A DNA stretch of 64,000 nucleotides from contig JAAXIC010000018.1 of the NCBI GenBank assembly GCA_012270555.1, positions 62,001 through 126,000 of the forward strand. The letters run 5' to 3'. A model generated the notes under the pieces. It worked only from the letters and a program-made list of their open reading frames with translations. It was not told where the DNA came from and ran no database searches. Shown here piece after piece: positions 24,802-34,123 of the stretch (the first letter of the stretch is position 1; every line of letters starts with the position of its first letter). The stretch comes from Chloroflexota bacterium (GTDB lineage: Bacteria; Chloroflexota; UBA11872; VXOZ01). The position numbers and the translations under genes are program-made.

Positions 24802-25191
24802 CTACTCGATAACGAGCGCCGCTAGTCTATCAACCAGTACCTTCACACGCAGGATACCGCGTTGCACGAAATCGTCCGTTTGCCAACCTTCGTAGAAGTT
24901 CTGATGCAGGGAATTCGCTACGTGGAAGAGGTCGTATAACTCCGCGTCTCCGGTTTCCTGAGAGATCTTCTTTACGTTTTCAAAGAGACGCGCGTGCGTG
25001 CTATGCTCCCAGCCTCTTTGCTCGGCAGTGGCTTTCACGGCTTGCGCTGCCGCGCCCCAGGCCTTTTCCGAGGCTTGCAGCATGTCGCCCTTATCAAATT
25101 CCTCTTGCGCTTGCGCGAGGAAACGGCGGCTTGTTCGTATGTACTTCTCTGCGGACGTGTCTCGCCCAGTGACCGCCACAGGAACCTCCAA
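24802..25191 (-). CDS. PaREP1/HEPN-like domain protein
   Basis: The 129-residue all-helical product carries the pattern SAEKYIRTSRRFLAQAQEEF, DMLQASEKAWGAAAQAVKA and a later LHQNFYEG, which is the signature of the PaREP1-type HEPN-like proteins (A-E-K-Y...G-D-x-x-Q-A-S-E-K-x-W-G-A). HEPN folds are often RNases or partners of nucleotidyltransferases; the active-site R-x(4-6)-H pattern is not evident here. TTG is taken as start because AAGGAGAAAAC lies just in front of it. There is no MNT-type partner gene beside it. Confidence 0.72.
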   Translation of the reverse strand: MEVPVAVTGRDTSAEKYIRTSRRFLAQAQEEFDKGDMLQASEKAWGAAAQAVKATAEQRGWEHSTHARLFENVKKISQETGDAELYDLFHVANSLHQNFYEGWQTDDFVQRGILRVKVLVDRLAALVIE

Positions 25192-25343
25192 GTTTTCTCC
25201 TTATAGACCCTCTGATTATACCAAATGCCCGCGGAAATGGTTCCAATCTCAATAATTATTCTATGAGGGTGAAGTTCTGAGGTCAGAAAAGCCCTCGATT
25301 GAGGGAAAAGCCGAGTTGTGAGAAGGCAACCGGCACGCGTGGC

Positions 25344-26540
25344 TCACAGAAAGAGATTGGGCGTGGGTTCGGTATCGGCGCTGGACCAGACCTTGCGGAT
25401 GCGGTGGTTATAGGAATCGGCGATGTAGAGATTGCCGGCGATGTCCACCGCCACGCTCAGCGGATAGTGGAGCGCGGCGAAACCGGCCCCCCAGCCGTCA
25501 CCGCTAAAGCCGAACCGCTCGCTGCCAGTGACCGTGGCGATACTGCCGTCGGGCGCGACTTTGCGCACGCGGTGGTTGAACGTATCGGCGATATAAAGGT
25601 TGCCTTGGGCATCCACGGCTATGCCGTACGGCGCGCGCAGGGTTGCCTGCGTGGCCTCGCCGCGATCGCCGTTGAAGCCGGAACTGCCGGTGCCAGCTAC
25701 CGTCGTAATGACGCCATGCACGTCTACCCTGCGGATGCGGCGATTTTCCCTATCGACGATGTAGAGTGTGCCGTCTTCAGAGACGGCCACGTCGCGGGGG
25801 CTGTTCAGGCGGGCCAGCGCCGCCGATCCGCCGTCGCCGTTGTAGCCGGCCGCGCCCGTGCCCGCCACCGTCGTGATCGTGCCGTCTGCTGCTAGCTTGC
25901 GCACACGGTGATTGCGTGTATCGGCGATATAGAGCGTGCCGTCCTCGGTCGCGGCGATGCCGGTGGGATAAGAGAGCATGGCCGCGGCGCCGGGGCCGTC
26001 GTCTCCGCCAAAGCCGGACTCGCCGGTACCGGCAATCGTGCTGATGATCCCATCGGGCATGATCTTGCGAATGCGATGATTGTACGTGTCGGCAATGTAG
26101 AGAATGCCGGAGCCGTCCACCGCTACACCCAGCGGTGAGCGCAAGCGGGCGTCAATCGCTTGCGCCTCGTCGCCGTCGAAGCCGGCCTGTCCGGTGCCTG
26201 CAAACGCGGTGATGACGCCGTCAGGGGTAATCCTCCGCACGCGGTGATTGAACGCGTCCGCAATGTACACGTTGCCGGCGGTGTCTATGGCAATGCTCGC
26301 CGGTGTATTGAGCGTGGCTTGCGTGGCGGGTCCGCCGTCGCCGCTGCCGCTCGCGATGCCGTTACCCGCGATGGTGGTGATGATGCTCTGGCGCGTGATT
26401 TCAGATGCACTCTGAATCTGCGTGACAGCAGCCGCGTGAATTACGGGCAGACCGAGGACAAGCAGCGCGAGCGCAAAGTAGAAGGGCACAACAAGCGCGC
26501 GCAGTGATAGTGGTAGAGTGCTTTGGGTTTGACGAAACAT
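25344..26540 (-). CDS. Secreted NHL-repeat beta-propeller protein
   Basis: The 398-residue protein starts with a signal peptide or membrane anchor (LVVPFYFALALLVLGLPVIHAAA) and then has about six NHL repeats, each of the form TIAGxGxxGxxGDGGxAxxAxLxxPxGIAxDxxGNLYIADxxNHRIRKI (seen as GNVYIADAFNHRVRRI, GILYIADTYNHRIRKI, GTLYIADTRNHRVRKL and so on). Such propellers bind ligands or partner proteins outside the membrane. Its ORF is divergent from the VWA-PD40 lipoprotein gene with a 117-bp shared promoter region, so the two may respond to the same signal. Base composition matches the neighbours. Confidence 0.9.
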   Translation of the reverse strand: MFRQTQSTLPLSLRALVVPFYFALALLVLGLPVIHAAAVTQIQSASEITRQSIITTIAGNGIASGSGDGGPATQATLNTPASIAIDTAGNVYIADAFNHRVRRITPDGVITAFAGTGQAGFDGDEAQAIDARLRSPLGVAVDGSGILYIADTYNHRIRKIMPDGIISTIAGTGESGFGGDDGPGAAAMLSYPTGIAATEDGTLYIADTRNHRVRKLAADGTITTVAGTGAAGYNGDGGSAALARLNSPRDVAVSEDGTLYIVDRENRRIRRVDVHGVITTVAGTGSSGFNGDRGEATQATLRAPYGIAVDAQGNLYIADTFNHRVRKVAPDGSIATVTGSERFGFSGDGWGAGFAALHYPLSVAVDIAGNLYIADSYNHRIRKVWSSADTEPTPNLFL

Positions 26541-26657
26541 GAACTTTCGGCAAATACTGTGTTCAGGGTTTTCACGATTCGTTGGCTACGCTGTCTCATT
26601 ATACGCCATGAGATTCAGGCGGCGCGGATTGGTATTCTCGCGGGGTGGTAGCTACTG

Positions 26658-29117
26658 ATGACTAAGCGTTGCGCCGTCGCCGTATTGCTGGGCTGTCTGT
26701 GCCTCGCGTTGGCGGCGTGTGGAGAGGAAGAGCCGGATACGCCCATTGCCGTCAAGGCAACGGCAACCGCCCCGTCCCCGGAGCCTACTGAAGCAGTTGC
26801 GCCTGCGGCCACCACAGGTGTGCCGACGCCCACGCCGACAGTTGCGCCGACCGCACTGCCGACTACACCGGAAACTGCTCCGACCGCCGTTCCGTCGCCA
26901 AGTCCGGCCCCAATTGAGACACCGTCTCCAACACCGCTGCCGACAACCACACCGAGCCCACAACCGACGTCCGTCGTTACGCCCACACCTGCGGCAACGC
27001 CCGCCCCATCTGAGGTCACGGCGCTGAACTTCACCGGCGTGCGCGTTTTGCTCAACGAACCCAGCCAAGTGCAGGCGACCTTCTCGCTCCGCGACCAAGA
27101 CGGCAGTCCCGTCATCTTGCCGGGGAGCGACGTTCAGCGCGCCACGCGCATCTTCGAGCGCGGCGATGGTGAGGAAGCGTGGGAAGAACTTGACTACACC
27201 GAGACCAACTTCTTCGTGCACTCTGCCGAGCGTTTTGCGCTGGAGGTGGTGTTCGTCCTTGATTTCACCCGCAGCATGACCACGTGGCAATTGCCGGACG
27301 GCACTGCCGGCAGCACCCTCATGCGCCACGCGCTCGAGCGTGCCCTCGACCGCCTGGCGGAGGCTCATCGCGTTGGCGTGGTGGCGTTCCACGACCGCAA
27401 CGCGGAACCCGTCATCTTGGCTTTTCCCACGACGGATCGGGACTTTATCAGGACAGAGGTCGTGCAGTTTGCGGAATCCGGCTTTGACTCCGGTTCCAGC
27501 CGCCTCTGGGACGCCGTTGCGCGCGGTCTTGACCTCTTTCCGGTAGAGGAAGGACTACCCGTTGACGTGACGCGCGCTCTCGTCTTTCTCTCGGACGGCA
27601 GGGATACCAGCAGCGTGCAAACGCGGGATGACGTCGTCCAATTGGCGCAGGAAAGAGGCGTCCAGCTCTACCCGCTGGGGCTGGGGGAGGTCTATCAGGA
27701 GGCAGATTTACGCGCCTTGGCAACGGCCACGAATGGCGCTTACTACGCGGTAGCCGAACTGGCGGAGCTTGAGGGACAATTCACTGCGCTCGTCAACGAC
27801 TTTGCCGGTCAGTACAAGCTCAGCTACACGACGCTCCGGCGCAGCGGCGCCTACGCGGTGCGGATAGAAACGACGCTTGGCGACGTCAGCGGCGTTCTTA
27901 CGAGTTCAGCACTGCCGTTTGGTGAGATATACAGTCCGGATACCCAGGGACGTATTGCCGTGGACCCGCCCACGGTGGACATGCAAGAACAGACCGCGAC
28001 GACCTTCGTGCGCGCGCTCCACGTGCCGCGCAACATCCGGCACTTCCGCTTTACGCTGCCTATCGATCTGCCCGCCACGGTCACGCTTGTCTCAGCGGAT
28101 GAAGGTGGATTGCTGGACGGTTGGGAGCTCTCAGAGCCGGATAGTGTGGGTTATTGGTCAGCTACCGGATCGGCGCCGCTGCCGTTTGGCAACTTCGGGC
28201 TGCTCTTCAAAGTGGTCGTGTCGGACGTGACCGCCGAGGATATTGCCATACCCATCGTCTTTGATAACAGTGGCTATACCGGCAATAAGCAGTTCCTTGT
28301 CGTGTCCGGCGCTGCAGAGGAAAAGCTGGCGCAGATCGCGTTTGCTAGCTTGCGCGATGAAAACTGGGAAATCTACGTGATGAACGCTGACGGGAGCGAC
28401 CAGAAACGCCTGACCGATGATTTCGGCAACGACGTGGCCCCCGCTTGGTCGCCGGCCGGCCGGCGCATCGCGTTCGCGAGCAACCGCACTGGGAATTTTG
28501 ACATCTACGTGATGAACGCGGACGGCAGCGAGGTAGTGCAACTCACGGACGATCCCGGCGACGACTTCGCCCCCCGCTGGTCGCCCGACGGGCGCAAGCT
28601 GGCGTTCTACAGCGAACGAGAGAACAACGTGGATGTCTATGTGATGAATGCCGACGGCAGCGGGCAAACGCGACTCACGTTCGATCGCGGACGCGAACTC
28701 GCGCCTACGTGGTCGCCCGACGGGGTCAAGATCGCTTACACGAGCGACCGCGAGCGGAACTTTGACATCTACGTGATGAATGCCGACGGCAGCGGTCACA
28801 CGAAGCTCACAAGCGACCGGGCCGCGGATACGGCGCCGGCATGGTCGCCCGATGGGCACAAACTCGCGTTCACCAGTAAGCGTGATGGCAACTGGGAAAT
28901 TTACATAATAAACGCCGACAGTACCGGCTTGACCCGGCTGACGACTCACCCGGCTGACGATTTCGCCCCCGCGTGGTCGGCAGACGGCAACAGCTTGGCC
29001 TTCTATAGCATCCGTAATCTGAACTACGAGATCTACGTTATGAACGTCGCTAACGGCAACGTGACGCGGCTCACCGATAATCCGGCCCTCGACGCTGATC
29101 CGGCGTGGTCTCCGTAG
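26658..29117 (+). CDS. Lipoprotein with von Willebrand A domain and C-terminal PD40 (TolB-like) propeller
   Basis: The 819-residue protein has a lipobox LAAC (Cys21), a Thr/Pro-rich stalk of about 100 residues, a VWA domain with MIDAS residues D202-x-T-x-S in VLDFTRSM and a second MIDAS loop FLSDGRDTSS, then a C-terminal region of seven PD40 repeats of the type IAFxSxRDxNxEIYVMNADGSGxxRLT...PAWSPDG (from about residue 555). PD40 repeats form a TolB-like propeller. The order anchor-stalk-VWA-propeller suggests a cell-surface adhesion or sensing protein. The divergent neighbour is an NHL propeller. The start ATG has no strong ribosome site; the frame has no better alternative. Confidence 0.9.
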   Translation: MTKRCAVAVLLGCLCLALAACGEEEPDTPIAVKATATAPSPEPTEAVAPAATTGVPTPTPTVAPTALPTTPETAPTAVPSPSPAPIETPSPTPLPTTTPSPQPTSVVTPTPAATPAPSEVTALNFTGVRVLLNEPSQVQATFSLRDQDGSPVILPGSDVQRATRIFERGDGEEAWEELDYTETNFFVHSAERFALEVVFVLDFTRSMTTWQLPDGTAGSTLMRHALERALDRLAEAHRVGVVAFHDRNAEPVILAFPTTDRDFIRTEVVQFAESGFDSGSSRLWDAVARGLDLFPVEEGLPVDVTRALVFLSDGRDTSSVQTRDDVVQLAQERGVQLYPLGLGEVYQEADLRALATATNGAYYAVAELAELEGQFTALVNDFAGQYKLSYTTLRRSGAYAVRIETTLGDVSGVLTSSALPFGEIYSPDTQGRIAVDPPTVDMQEQTATTFVRALHVPRNIRHFRFTLPIDLPATVTLVSADEGGLLDGWELSEPDSVGYWSATGSAPLPFGNFGLLFKVVVSDVTAEDIAIPIVFDNSGYTGNKQFLVVSGAAEEKLAQIAFASLRDENWEIYVMNADGSDQKRLTDDFGNDVAPAWSPAGRRIAFASNRTGNFDIYVMNADGSEVVQLTDDPGDDFAPRWSPDGRKLAFYSERENNVDVYVMNADGSGQTRLTFDRGRELAPTWSPDGVKIAYTSDRERNFDIYVMNADGSGHTKLTSDRAADTAPAWSPDGHKLAFTSKRDGNWEIYIINADSTGLTRLTTHPADDFAPAWSADGNSLAFYSIRNLNYEIYVMNVANGNVTRLTDNPALDADPAWSP

Positions 29118-29161
29118 GTAGAATGACTAGCGTTCGGACACTACGCGCGCCGCGGCGGGCT

Positions 29162-30661
29162 CTAGCGTCGTACCCGCCGGCGAATAGCAAGGCCAATCAG
29201 TAAGATCAGCAGTGGACCGAGTATGAATTGAACTGTCTGCAAGAGTAGTCCCACAAGGCTAGTTGGGGTGGCATAGACCCCACGCAAGAGCGCTGAAACG
29301 CTGAAACTGTAGAGAAAGGCATGCAGGTATATGAATAACGATTCCAGCATGAGAATTGGGGAAGGTTCTGCAGTGATCTCCAGTCTCATTGGTGCACGTT
29401 CGGACTCCAACTGAAGCCCTGAAAATGAGTATATTACGGCCGCTATCAAGTTCAGCGCAATGAAACAAGCCAGCGGCCGAAGCCAGCTTTGACCGTATCG
29501 CGACAGTAGCCAGTAAACCGCTTCAATTGAAAGCAACCTGCGTCCCCAAGTGCCTTTCGCTAAGCGCCGCATTTCCATCTCGCCCTCATGAAAGTCACCT
29601 GCTACAAGGTAGTTGCGGCGATCTTCAAAATGCTTTTTGAATGCACGGCATGTCTCCTCTACAGAAGCATGGCTGCGCTCTAGGCGAGACTCAGCAGCTT
29701 TGTCATCTTGTGCATCCAATTCGCTGGCATCGCCAAGTAACCCGCACTTGCGTTTTACTCCCTCGCACTTTGCCATCTTTTCCCAAGGCGGCATTTTCTT
29801 GCGCAATTCAAGCTCATCGTAAAGAATGTTGTTCCGTCCATATCCAAGATTCCACGTGCAATCGAAAAACCTAGCTTGATCTAGGTTGTAGCACTGATTG
29901 AAGGATGCTCTCTTTAGATTAGCCTCTCTAAAGAGCACGCGACTCATGTCAACACCTTCAAAGAAGACTATGTCGGGCGACGTGCTTGCCTGTTCGCAGG
30001 AATGGCCGTGGGCAATGTACTTGTAGAATCCAAATGTCGCCTGGCCTCCAAACTGAGTCTCAATGAAGCTCGCTCCAGCAAAGAAAGTGTTATGGAAGTG
30101 AGCATCCTTCTCAAAGATGGTACCTGTCATGTCGGCAATTGCATCGCCAATCCCGGCAAACCAGAATTCATCTTTGAAGTGGGCAGAAGTAAGATTGACG
30201 CAACTATCCAACGTCGCATCGTTAAACCATGCCTGTCCCCTGAAAAGAGCACCAGTAAAGTTGACACTGCCTTTGAATCTTGCCCCTCTAAAGTGGGCGC
30301 CTTTGTCAAAGATTGCGAACGAAAAGTCTGTATGCCCGCGAAAGACTGAACCCTGAAAGTCTACGGTTCCAAGGAACTGGCAATGGGCGAAATCAGCACC
30401 TTGTAACTTGAACCTGGTGAATGTAAACGACTCTGGAAACACATACCCGATGTAGCGACTGTCTCTCTTTTCATAGAGTCTTCTACTAAGTTCTTCAGCA
30501 TCCTTTCTTGGATCAAGGTCGTGAAAAATGCAACGCGATTTGGCAGACTCTCTTTGCTCCCTACATTTGTAGAAATCAAAGCCCTTCCTGGCCGGTAATG
30601 CGCTCCTACTTAACTCATAACCGCAAAGATCATTTTCAACTACCATGAAAGGGCACTCCAT
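29162..30661 (-). CDS. Membrane-anchored pentapeptide-repeat protein (AT-rich island)
   Basis: The 499-residue protein begins with a Cys-containing segment (MECPFMVVENDLCGYEL), then about 180 residues of degenerate pentapeptide repeats of the A(D/N/H)FxxxxF type (GADFAHCQF, VDFQGSVF, AHFRGARF, VNFTGALF), a charged linker and two or three hydrophobic segments at the C-terminus (PLACFIALNLIAAVIYSF and LLLQTVQFILGPLLILLIGL). Pentapeptide helices bind proteins or mimic DNA; with a C-terminal membrane part they are a known but uncharacterised class. The frame runs on to 30928, but that part is antisense to the aminotransferase gene; ATG 30661 is preferred. The DNA is visibly richer in A/T than its neighbours. 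Confidence 0.82.
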   Translation of the reverse strand: MECPFMVVENDLCGYELSRSALPARKGFDFYKCREQRESAKSRCIFHDLDPRKDAEELSRRLYEKRDSRYIGYVFPESFTFTRFKLQGADFAHCQFLGTVDFQGSVFRGHTDFSFAIFDKGAHFRGARFKGSVNFTGALFRGQAWFNDATLDSCVNLTSAHFKDEFWFAGIGDAIADMTGTIFEKDAHFHNTFFAGASFIETQFGGQATFGFYKYIAHGHSCEQASTSPDIVFFEGVDMSRVLFREANLKRASFNQCYNLDQARFFDCTWNLGYGRNNILYDELELRKKMPPWEKMAKCEGVKRKCGLLGDASELDAQDDKAAESRLERSHASVEETCRAFKKHFEDRRNYLVAGDFHEGEMEMRRLAKGTWGRRLLSIEAVYWLLSRYGQSWLRPLACFIALNLIAAVIYSFSGLQLESERAPMRLEITAEPSPILMLESLFIYLHAFLYSFSVSALLRGVYATPTSLVGLLLQTVQFILGPLLILLIGLAIRRRVRR

Positions 30662-30755
30662 GATACCGTATACTGCAACTGTTTTGTATTTGGATAGACC
30701 CTGTACTCCCTCTAGGATAAGCTGATCACACGCGCACACGAAAGAGGATGCACTC

Positions 30756-31919
30756 ATGCGTTTTGCGAATCGGATAGCCAAGTTGCCGCCGTACCTATTT
30801 GCCGAGGTGGACCGGCGCATTGCCGCCAAGCGGCAGGAAGGTATGGACGTCATTTCGCTGGGAATCGGTGATCCTGATCTCCCCACGCCGCAGCACGTGA
30901 TCGACGCGCTGGCTGCGGGCGCGGCCAAGCCCTACACCCACCAGTACCCGGAATACGAGGGTCTGCCGGAGTTTCGGGAGGCGGTGGCGGCGTGGTACGG
31001 GCAGCGGTTCGGCGTGAAGCTCGACCCTGAGACCCAGGTGGTATCGCTGATCGGTTCCAAGGAGGGCATTGCCCACTTTCCGGTAGCGGTGGTTGATCCC
31101 GGCGACGTGGTGCTGGCCACCGATCCAGGCTATCCGGTCTACCATACCGGCACGCTCTTCTCCGACGGCGAAACGTACTACGTGCCGTTGCGGGAGGAAA
31201 ACGCCTTCCTGCCCGATCTCGGCGCTATACCCAGCGACGTCATCAAGCGCGCCAAGCTGCTCTGGATTTGCTACCCGAACAACCCCACGGCGGCGGTCGC
31301 GCCGCGCTCGTTCTTCGAGGAGTGCGTGGCATTCGGCAAGGAGCACGACCTCATCATCGCCCACGACGCCGCCTACACCGAGGTCTGCTTCGACGGCTAC
31401 AAGCCGCTGAGTTTCCTGGAAGTGGACGGCGCCATGGACGTGGGAATTGAATTTCACTCGCTCTCCAAGACCTACAACATGACCGGCTGGCGCATCGGCA
31501 TGGCGGTCGGCAATACTGACATCATCGAGGCCCTCGGGCGCGTGAAGACGAACATTGATTCCGGCATCTTTCGGGCGGTGCAAGAGGCGGGCGTGGTGGC
31601 CCTGAACGAAACGCCGCAGTCGTGGATCGACGAACGCAACGCCATCTACCAGGAACGCCGCGATCTGATTCTGAACGCCCTGGAAGGCATGGGACTGCAC
31701 GCCCAGAAGCCCAAGGCAAGTCTCTACGTGTGGTCGCCCACGCCTAAGGGCATCTCCGCCATTGATTTTTCGGTGCGGCTGCTCGACGAGGCCGGTCTGG
31801 TTATCACTCCCGGCGTGGGCTTTGGCGCGGCGGGCGAAGGCTACTTCCGTATCTCGCTGGCTTGCCCGACCGACCGCCTGAAAGAGGCGATGGAACGGCT
31901 GGCGGCGGTGAAGGTATGA
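30756..31919 (+). CDS. dapL: LL-diaminopimelate aminotransferase-type PLP enzyme
   Basis: A 387-residue class I/II aminotransferase. The opening LPPYLFAEVDRRIAAKR, GIGDPDLPTP, the substrate loop LIGSKEGIAHF and the PLP lysine K238 in SLSKTYNMTGWRIG agree closely with the LL-DAP aminotransferases of Chloroflexota and methanogens, which make LL-diaminopimelate directly from tetrahydrodipicolinate. A few of these enzymes act on other amino acids, so specificity is an inference. AAAGAGGA upstream of the ATG supports the start. dapF and lysA of the same route are elsewhere in the window. Confidence 0.88.
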   Translation: MRFANRIAKLPPYLFAEVDRRIAAKRQEGMDVISLGIGDPDLPTPQHVIDALAAGAAKPYTHQYPEYEGLPEFREAVAAWYGQRFGVKLDPETQVVSLIGSKEGIAHFPVAVVDPGDVVLATDPGYPVYHTGTLFSDGETYYVPLREENAFLPDLGAIPSDVIKRAKLLWICYPNNPTAAVAPRSFFEECVAFGKEHDLIIAHDAAYTEVCFDGYKPLSFLEVDGAMDVGIEFHSLSKTYNMTGWRIGMAVGNTDIIEALGRVKTNIDSGIFRAVQEAGVVALNETPQSWIDERNAIYQERRDLILNALEGMGLHAQKPKASLYVWSPTPKGISAIDFSVRLLDEAGLVITPGVGFGAAGEGYFRISLACPTDRLKEAMERLAAVKV

Positions 31920-32004
31920 GTGAAGCTGGCCCGGCAGGTTGCACCAAGAGGCGGGGGACAAGCCCCCGCGCTACTCTCAACACAGATAGTGCGAGGAGCG
32001 TTTC

Positions 32005-32985
32005 ATGAATACACCGCCTGAAACCTTCATCCGTGTTCAATCACCGCTGCTGGAGGCATTCGTGAGCGACTGCTTCCTCGCGGTTGGCATGTCCGGTGAA
32101 CACGCGAGCCAGATGGCCGGGTGGCTCACGGCAAACGATCTGCGTGGTGTTTTTAGCCACGGCACGCGGCAGACGGTGGCGTACGTGCGGCACTTTCAGA
32201 AGGAAGAACTCAACGTCACGCCCAACGTGCAGGTAGTGAGCGAGACGGCGGTCACGGCCACCGTGGACGGCGACGGCGGCTTGGGCTACTTTCCCTCGTT
32301 TGCGGCGGCAAACCTAGCAGTGCAGAAGGCCAAGGAGCACGGCGTCGCCAACGTGATTACGCGCAACCACGGGCACTTCGGCGCAGCCGGCCTCTGGTCG
32401 CGCGTGATCGTGGGGGCCGACCTCATTGCCTACGTAACCTCAGGCGCGCAACTCCAAATGCAGCCCGGCGCGCCCCATCGTCACGCCGCCGGCGGCTCGC
32501 CCATGAGCTTTGCGGCGCCGGCCGGTGAGGAGCCGCCGATTATTGCTGACTTTGGCGCGGTGCACGACCTCTACGACGGCGAGCCCCATGTCAAGGCGAT
32601 AGAGATGCTGGCGCCCAGCGCCACCTACCGCAGTATCGGGCTCGGCTCGTTCTGCCAGACACTCGGCGGGTTTCTCTGCGGCGTGCCCGCCGCGCCGGAG
32701 CGCGCCAAGCGGGAGTGGCCCGGCGCGAACCAAGGCGCGTTCATGACCGCCCACGACGTTTCCCACTACATGCCGCTGGACGATTTCAAGCGCGAGGTGG
32801 ATGACTACATCCGCCAGGTGCGCCAACTTGCGCCCATTACGAACCAGTCCGATACGGAAGTTGCCGGCGGCATGGAGGCAAAGCGTGAGCGGCTGTGGCG
32901 CGAAGAGGGCGTACCGGTTGGGCCGGCGCACGCCGAGGCACTGCGGGAGTTGGGACAAAAGCTGGGGGTAGCGGCTCCGTTCTAG
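32005..32985 (+). CDS. Malate/L-lactate/ureidoglycolate dehydrogenase family (Ldh2) oxidoreductase
   Basis: The 326-residue protein belongs to the NAD(P)-dependent LDH2/MDH2 family, with an N-terminal helical part (ASQMAGWLTANDLRGVFSHGTRQ, where the active-site His stands in SHG), DGDGGLGYFPSFAA, VARNHGHFGAAG-like (ITRNHGHFGAAGLWS) and an AHDVSHYMPLDDFKREVDD C-terminal region. The pattern SHGTRQ departs from the common SHGxxR only slightly. Substrates in the family include malate, sulfolactate, ureidoglycolate and delta-1-piperidine-2-carboxylate. AGGAGCG precedes the ATG. It lies 85 bases after the aminotransferase gene and may share its transcript. Confidence 0.87.
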   Translation: MNTPPETFIRVQSPLLEAFVSDCFLAVGMSGEHASQMAGWLTANDLRGVFSHGTRQTVAYVRHFQKEELNVTPNVQVVSETAVTATVDGDGGLGYFPSFAAANLAVQKAKEHGVANVITRNHGHFGAAGLWSRVIVGADLIAYVTSGAQLQMQPGAPHRHAAGGSPMSFAAPAGEEPPIIADFGAVHDLYDGEPHVKAIEMLAPSATYRSIGLGSFCQTLGGFLCGVPAAPERAKREWPGANQGAFMTAHDVSHYMPLDDFKREVDDYIRQVRQLAPITNQSDTEVAGGMEAKRERLWREEGVPVGPAHAEALRELGQKLGVAAPF

Positions 32986-32996
32986 GAGCTACACTG

Positions 32997-33115
32997 GATT
33001 CTCCGTCACTCCGGCGGAAGCCGGAGTCCAGAAATGGCGTGGGAGAGGAGTCTCGTGGTGGTGTGGGTGGATGCCAGTGTCGAAGAAGATGGATTCCCGC
33101 GTGCGCGGGAATGAC
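32997..33115. repeat. Two short REP-like palindromes (CTCCGGCGGAAGCCGGAG and ATTCCCGCGTGCGCGGGAAT)
   Basis: GTCACTCCGGCGGAAGCCGGAGTCC (33005-33029) and GGATTCCCGCGTGCGCGGGA (33091-33110) followed by ATGACGG are related hairpins. The second type recurs as CGTCATTCCCGCGAAAGCGG near 44979 and in degraded form near 46650. They are widespread REP-type elements in many bacteria. Confidence 0.55.
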
Positions 33116-33171
33116 GGCACCGGCATTTTCCCCTGCCACGCCAGCTGCTCAGCAATGACACTTGGTTGGCA

Positions 33172-33975
33172 ATGAATAAGCGTTCAATGATGCCACTGCA
33201 ACTCTCGGTGCGCCACATCGTTCATGAGCCGAACCCGCCGCACCTGCCGTATCGGGAAGAGCATTTTGGCTATGTGCACCTGCCCGTGGGCATTCCGCTG
33301 GAGCAGGCGGCGCTGGTGCTCGTGGACTGCTGGGATCGTATCATCGTCGAGAGCTTTCAAGGGCGCGCCGGGCGAGTCTGCGAGGAAACGATTCGACCGG
33401 TGCTGGAGGCGTGCCGGTCGGCGGGCATAACGGTGGTGCACGCGCCGTCACCGCCGGTGGCAGAAAAGTTTCGACAGTTTTGGCCGAGGGAAGCGACGGA
33501 CGATAAAGCACCTGTACCACCGCCCGAGCAGGATTGGCCCCCTGCGGACTTTGCATTGCGTCGCGGAGAATGGACGCACCTCCAGGCCCGGCGCAGCGGC
33601 TTGCACCAGGAGCAACTCGACCGCATCGACCGCGACCGCTCGATCCATCGGGCGGTGCTGCCACAGGCTAGTGACTACGTGATTGCCACCGGCGAGCAAC
33701 TCCACCGGCTATGCACAGAGCGCGGCATCCTCTATCTCTTCTACGTCGGCTTTGCCACCAATATCTGCGTCCCCGACCGCGACTACGGCCTGCGCGCCAT
33801 GCGCGAGCGCGGCTATGCGTTGGTGCTGCTCCGTGACGCCACCACTGGCGTCGAGGCGCGCGACACGTATCCGATGCTTGCGGCTACCAGCGTGATGATC
33901 CACCAGTTTGAGCTGCGGGACGTGGCGGGGACAATTACGTCTGACGCGTTCTTGGAGGCCCTCGAGGGGCTGTAA
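33172..33975 (+). CDS. Isochorismatase-family hydrolase
   Basis: The 267-residue cysteine hydrolase has the fold signature ALVLVDCWDRI with the active Asp near residue 41, the segment AGITVVHAPSPP in the usual place, and Cys199 in TNICVPDRDYGLRAM, the nucleophile position of isochorismatase-like amidases and hydrolases. The lysine normally found between them is not obvious. Family members remove ammonia from carbamoyl or amide substrates as well as acting on isochorismate, so the substrate cannot be told. ATG 33172 is the first start after a REP-rich spacer; a TTG two codons earlier is possible. No entB or siderophore genes are nearby. Confidence 0.85.
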   Translation: MNKRSMMPLQLSVRHIVHEPNPPHLPYREEHFGYVHLPVGIPLEQAALVLVDCWDRIIVESFQGRAGRVCEETIRPVLEACRSAGITVVHAPSPPVAEKFRQFWPREATDDKAPVPPPEQDWPPADFALRRGEWTHLQARRSGLHQEQLDRIDRDRSIHRAVLPQASDYVIATGEQLHRLCTERGILYLFYVGFATNICVPDRDYGLRAMRERGYALVLLRDATTGVEARDTYPMLAATSVMIHQFELRDVAGTITSDAFLEALEGL

Positions 33976-34123
33976 TTACACGTCCGTTCGTGCTTCGACT
34001 TATCGAGTCAGTTTATGAGATAGCTCCTAGTTGGATTTCGGGTAGTCTTATTCTTCTCGTGTCTTGAACGCTCTGCAATCTTGTGTTGGCGCGGGTGTCG
34101 GTTGCTAGCGCATTACATACTGC

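Noticed and set aside
28300..29117. Repeated DNA considered as a tandem array or CRISPR-like structure
   Set aside because: The periodicity comes from PD40 protein repeats in one reading frame with varied spacing, not from identical repeats with unique spacers.
30662..30928. N-terminal extension of the pentapeptide-repeat protein
   Set aside because: This part is antisense to the start of the dapL-type gene and has Ser/Arg/Cys-rich shadow composition; ATG 30661 is a better start.
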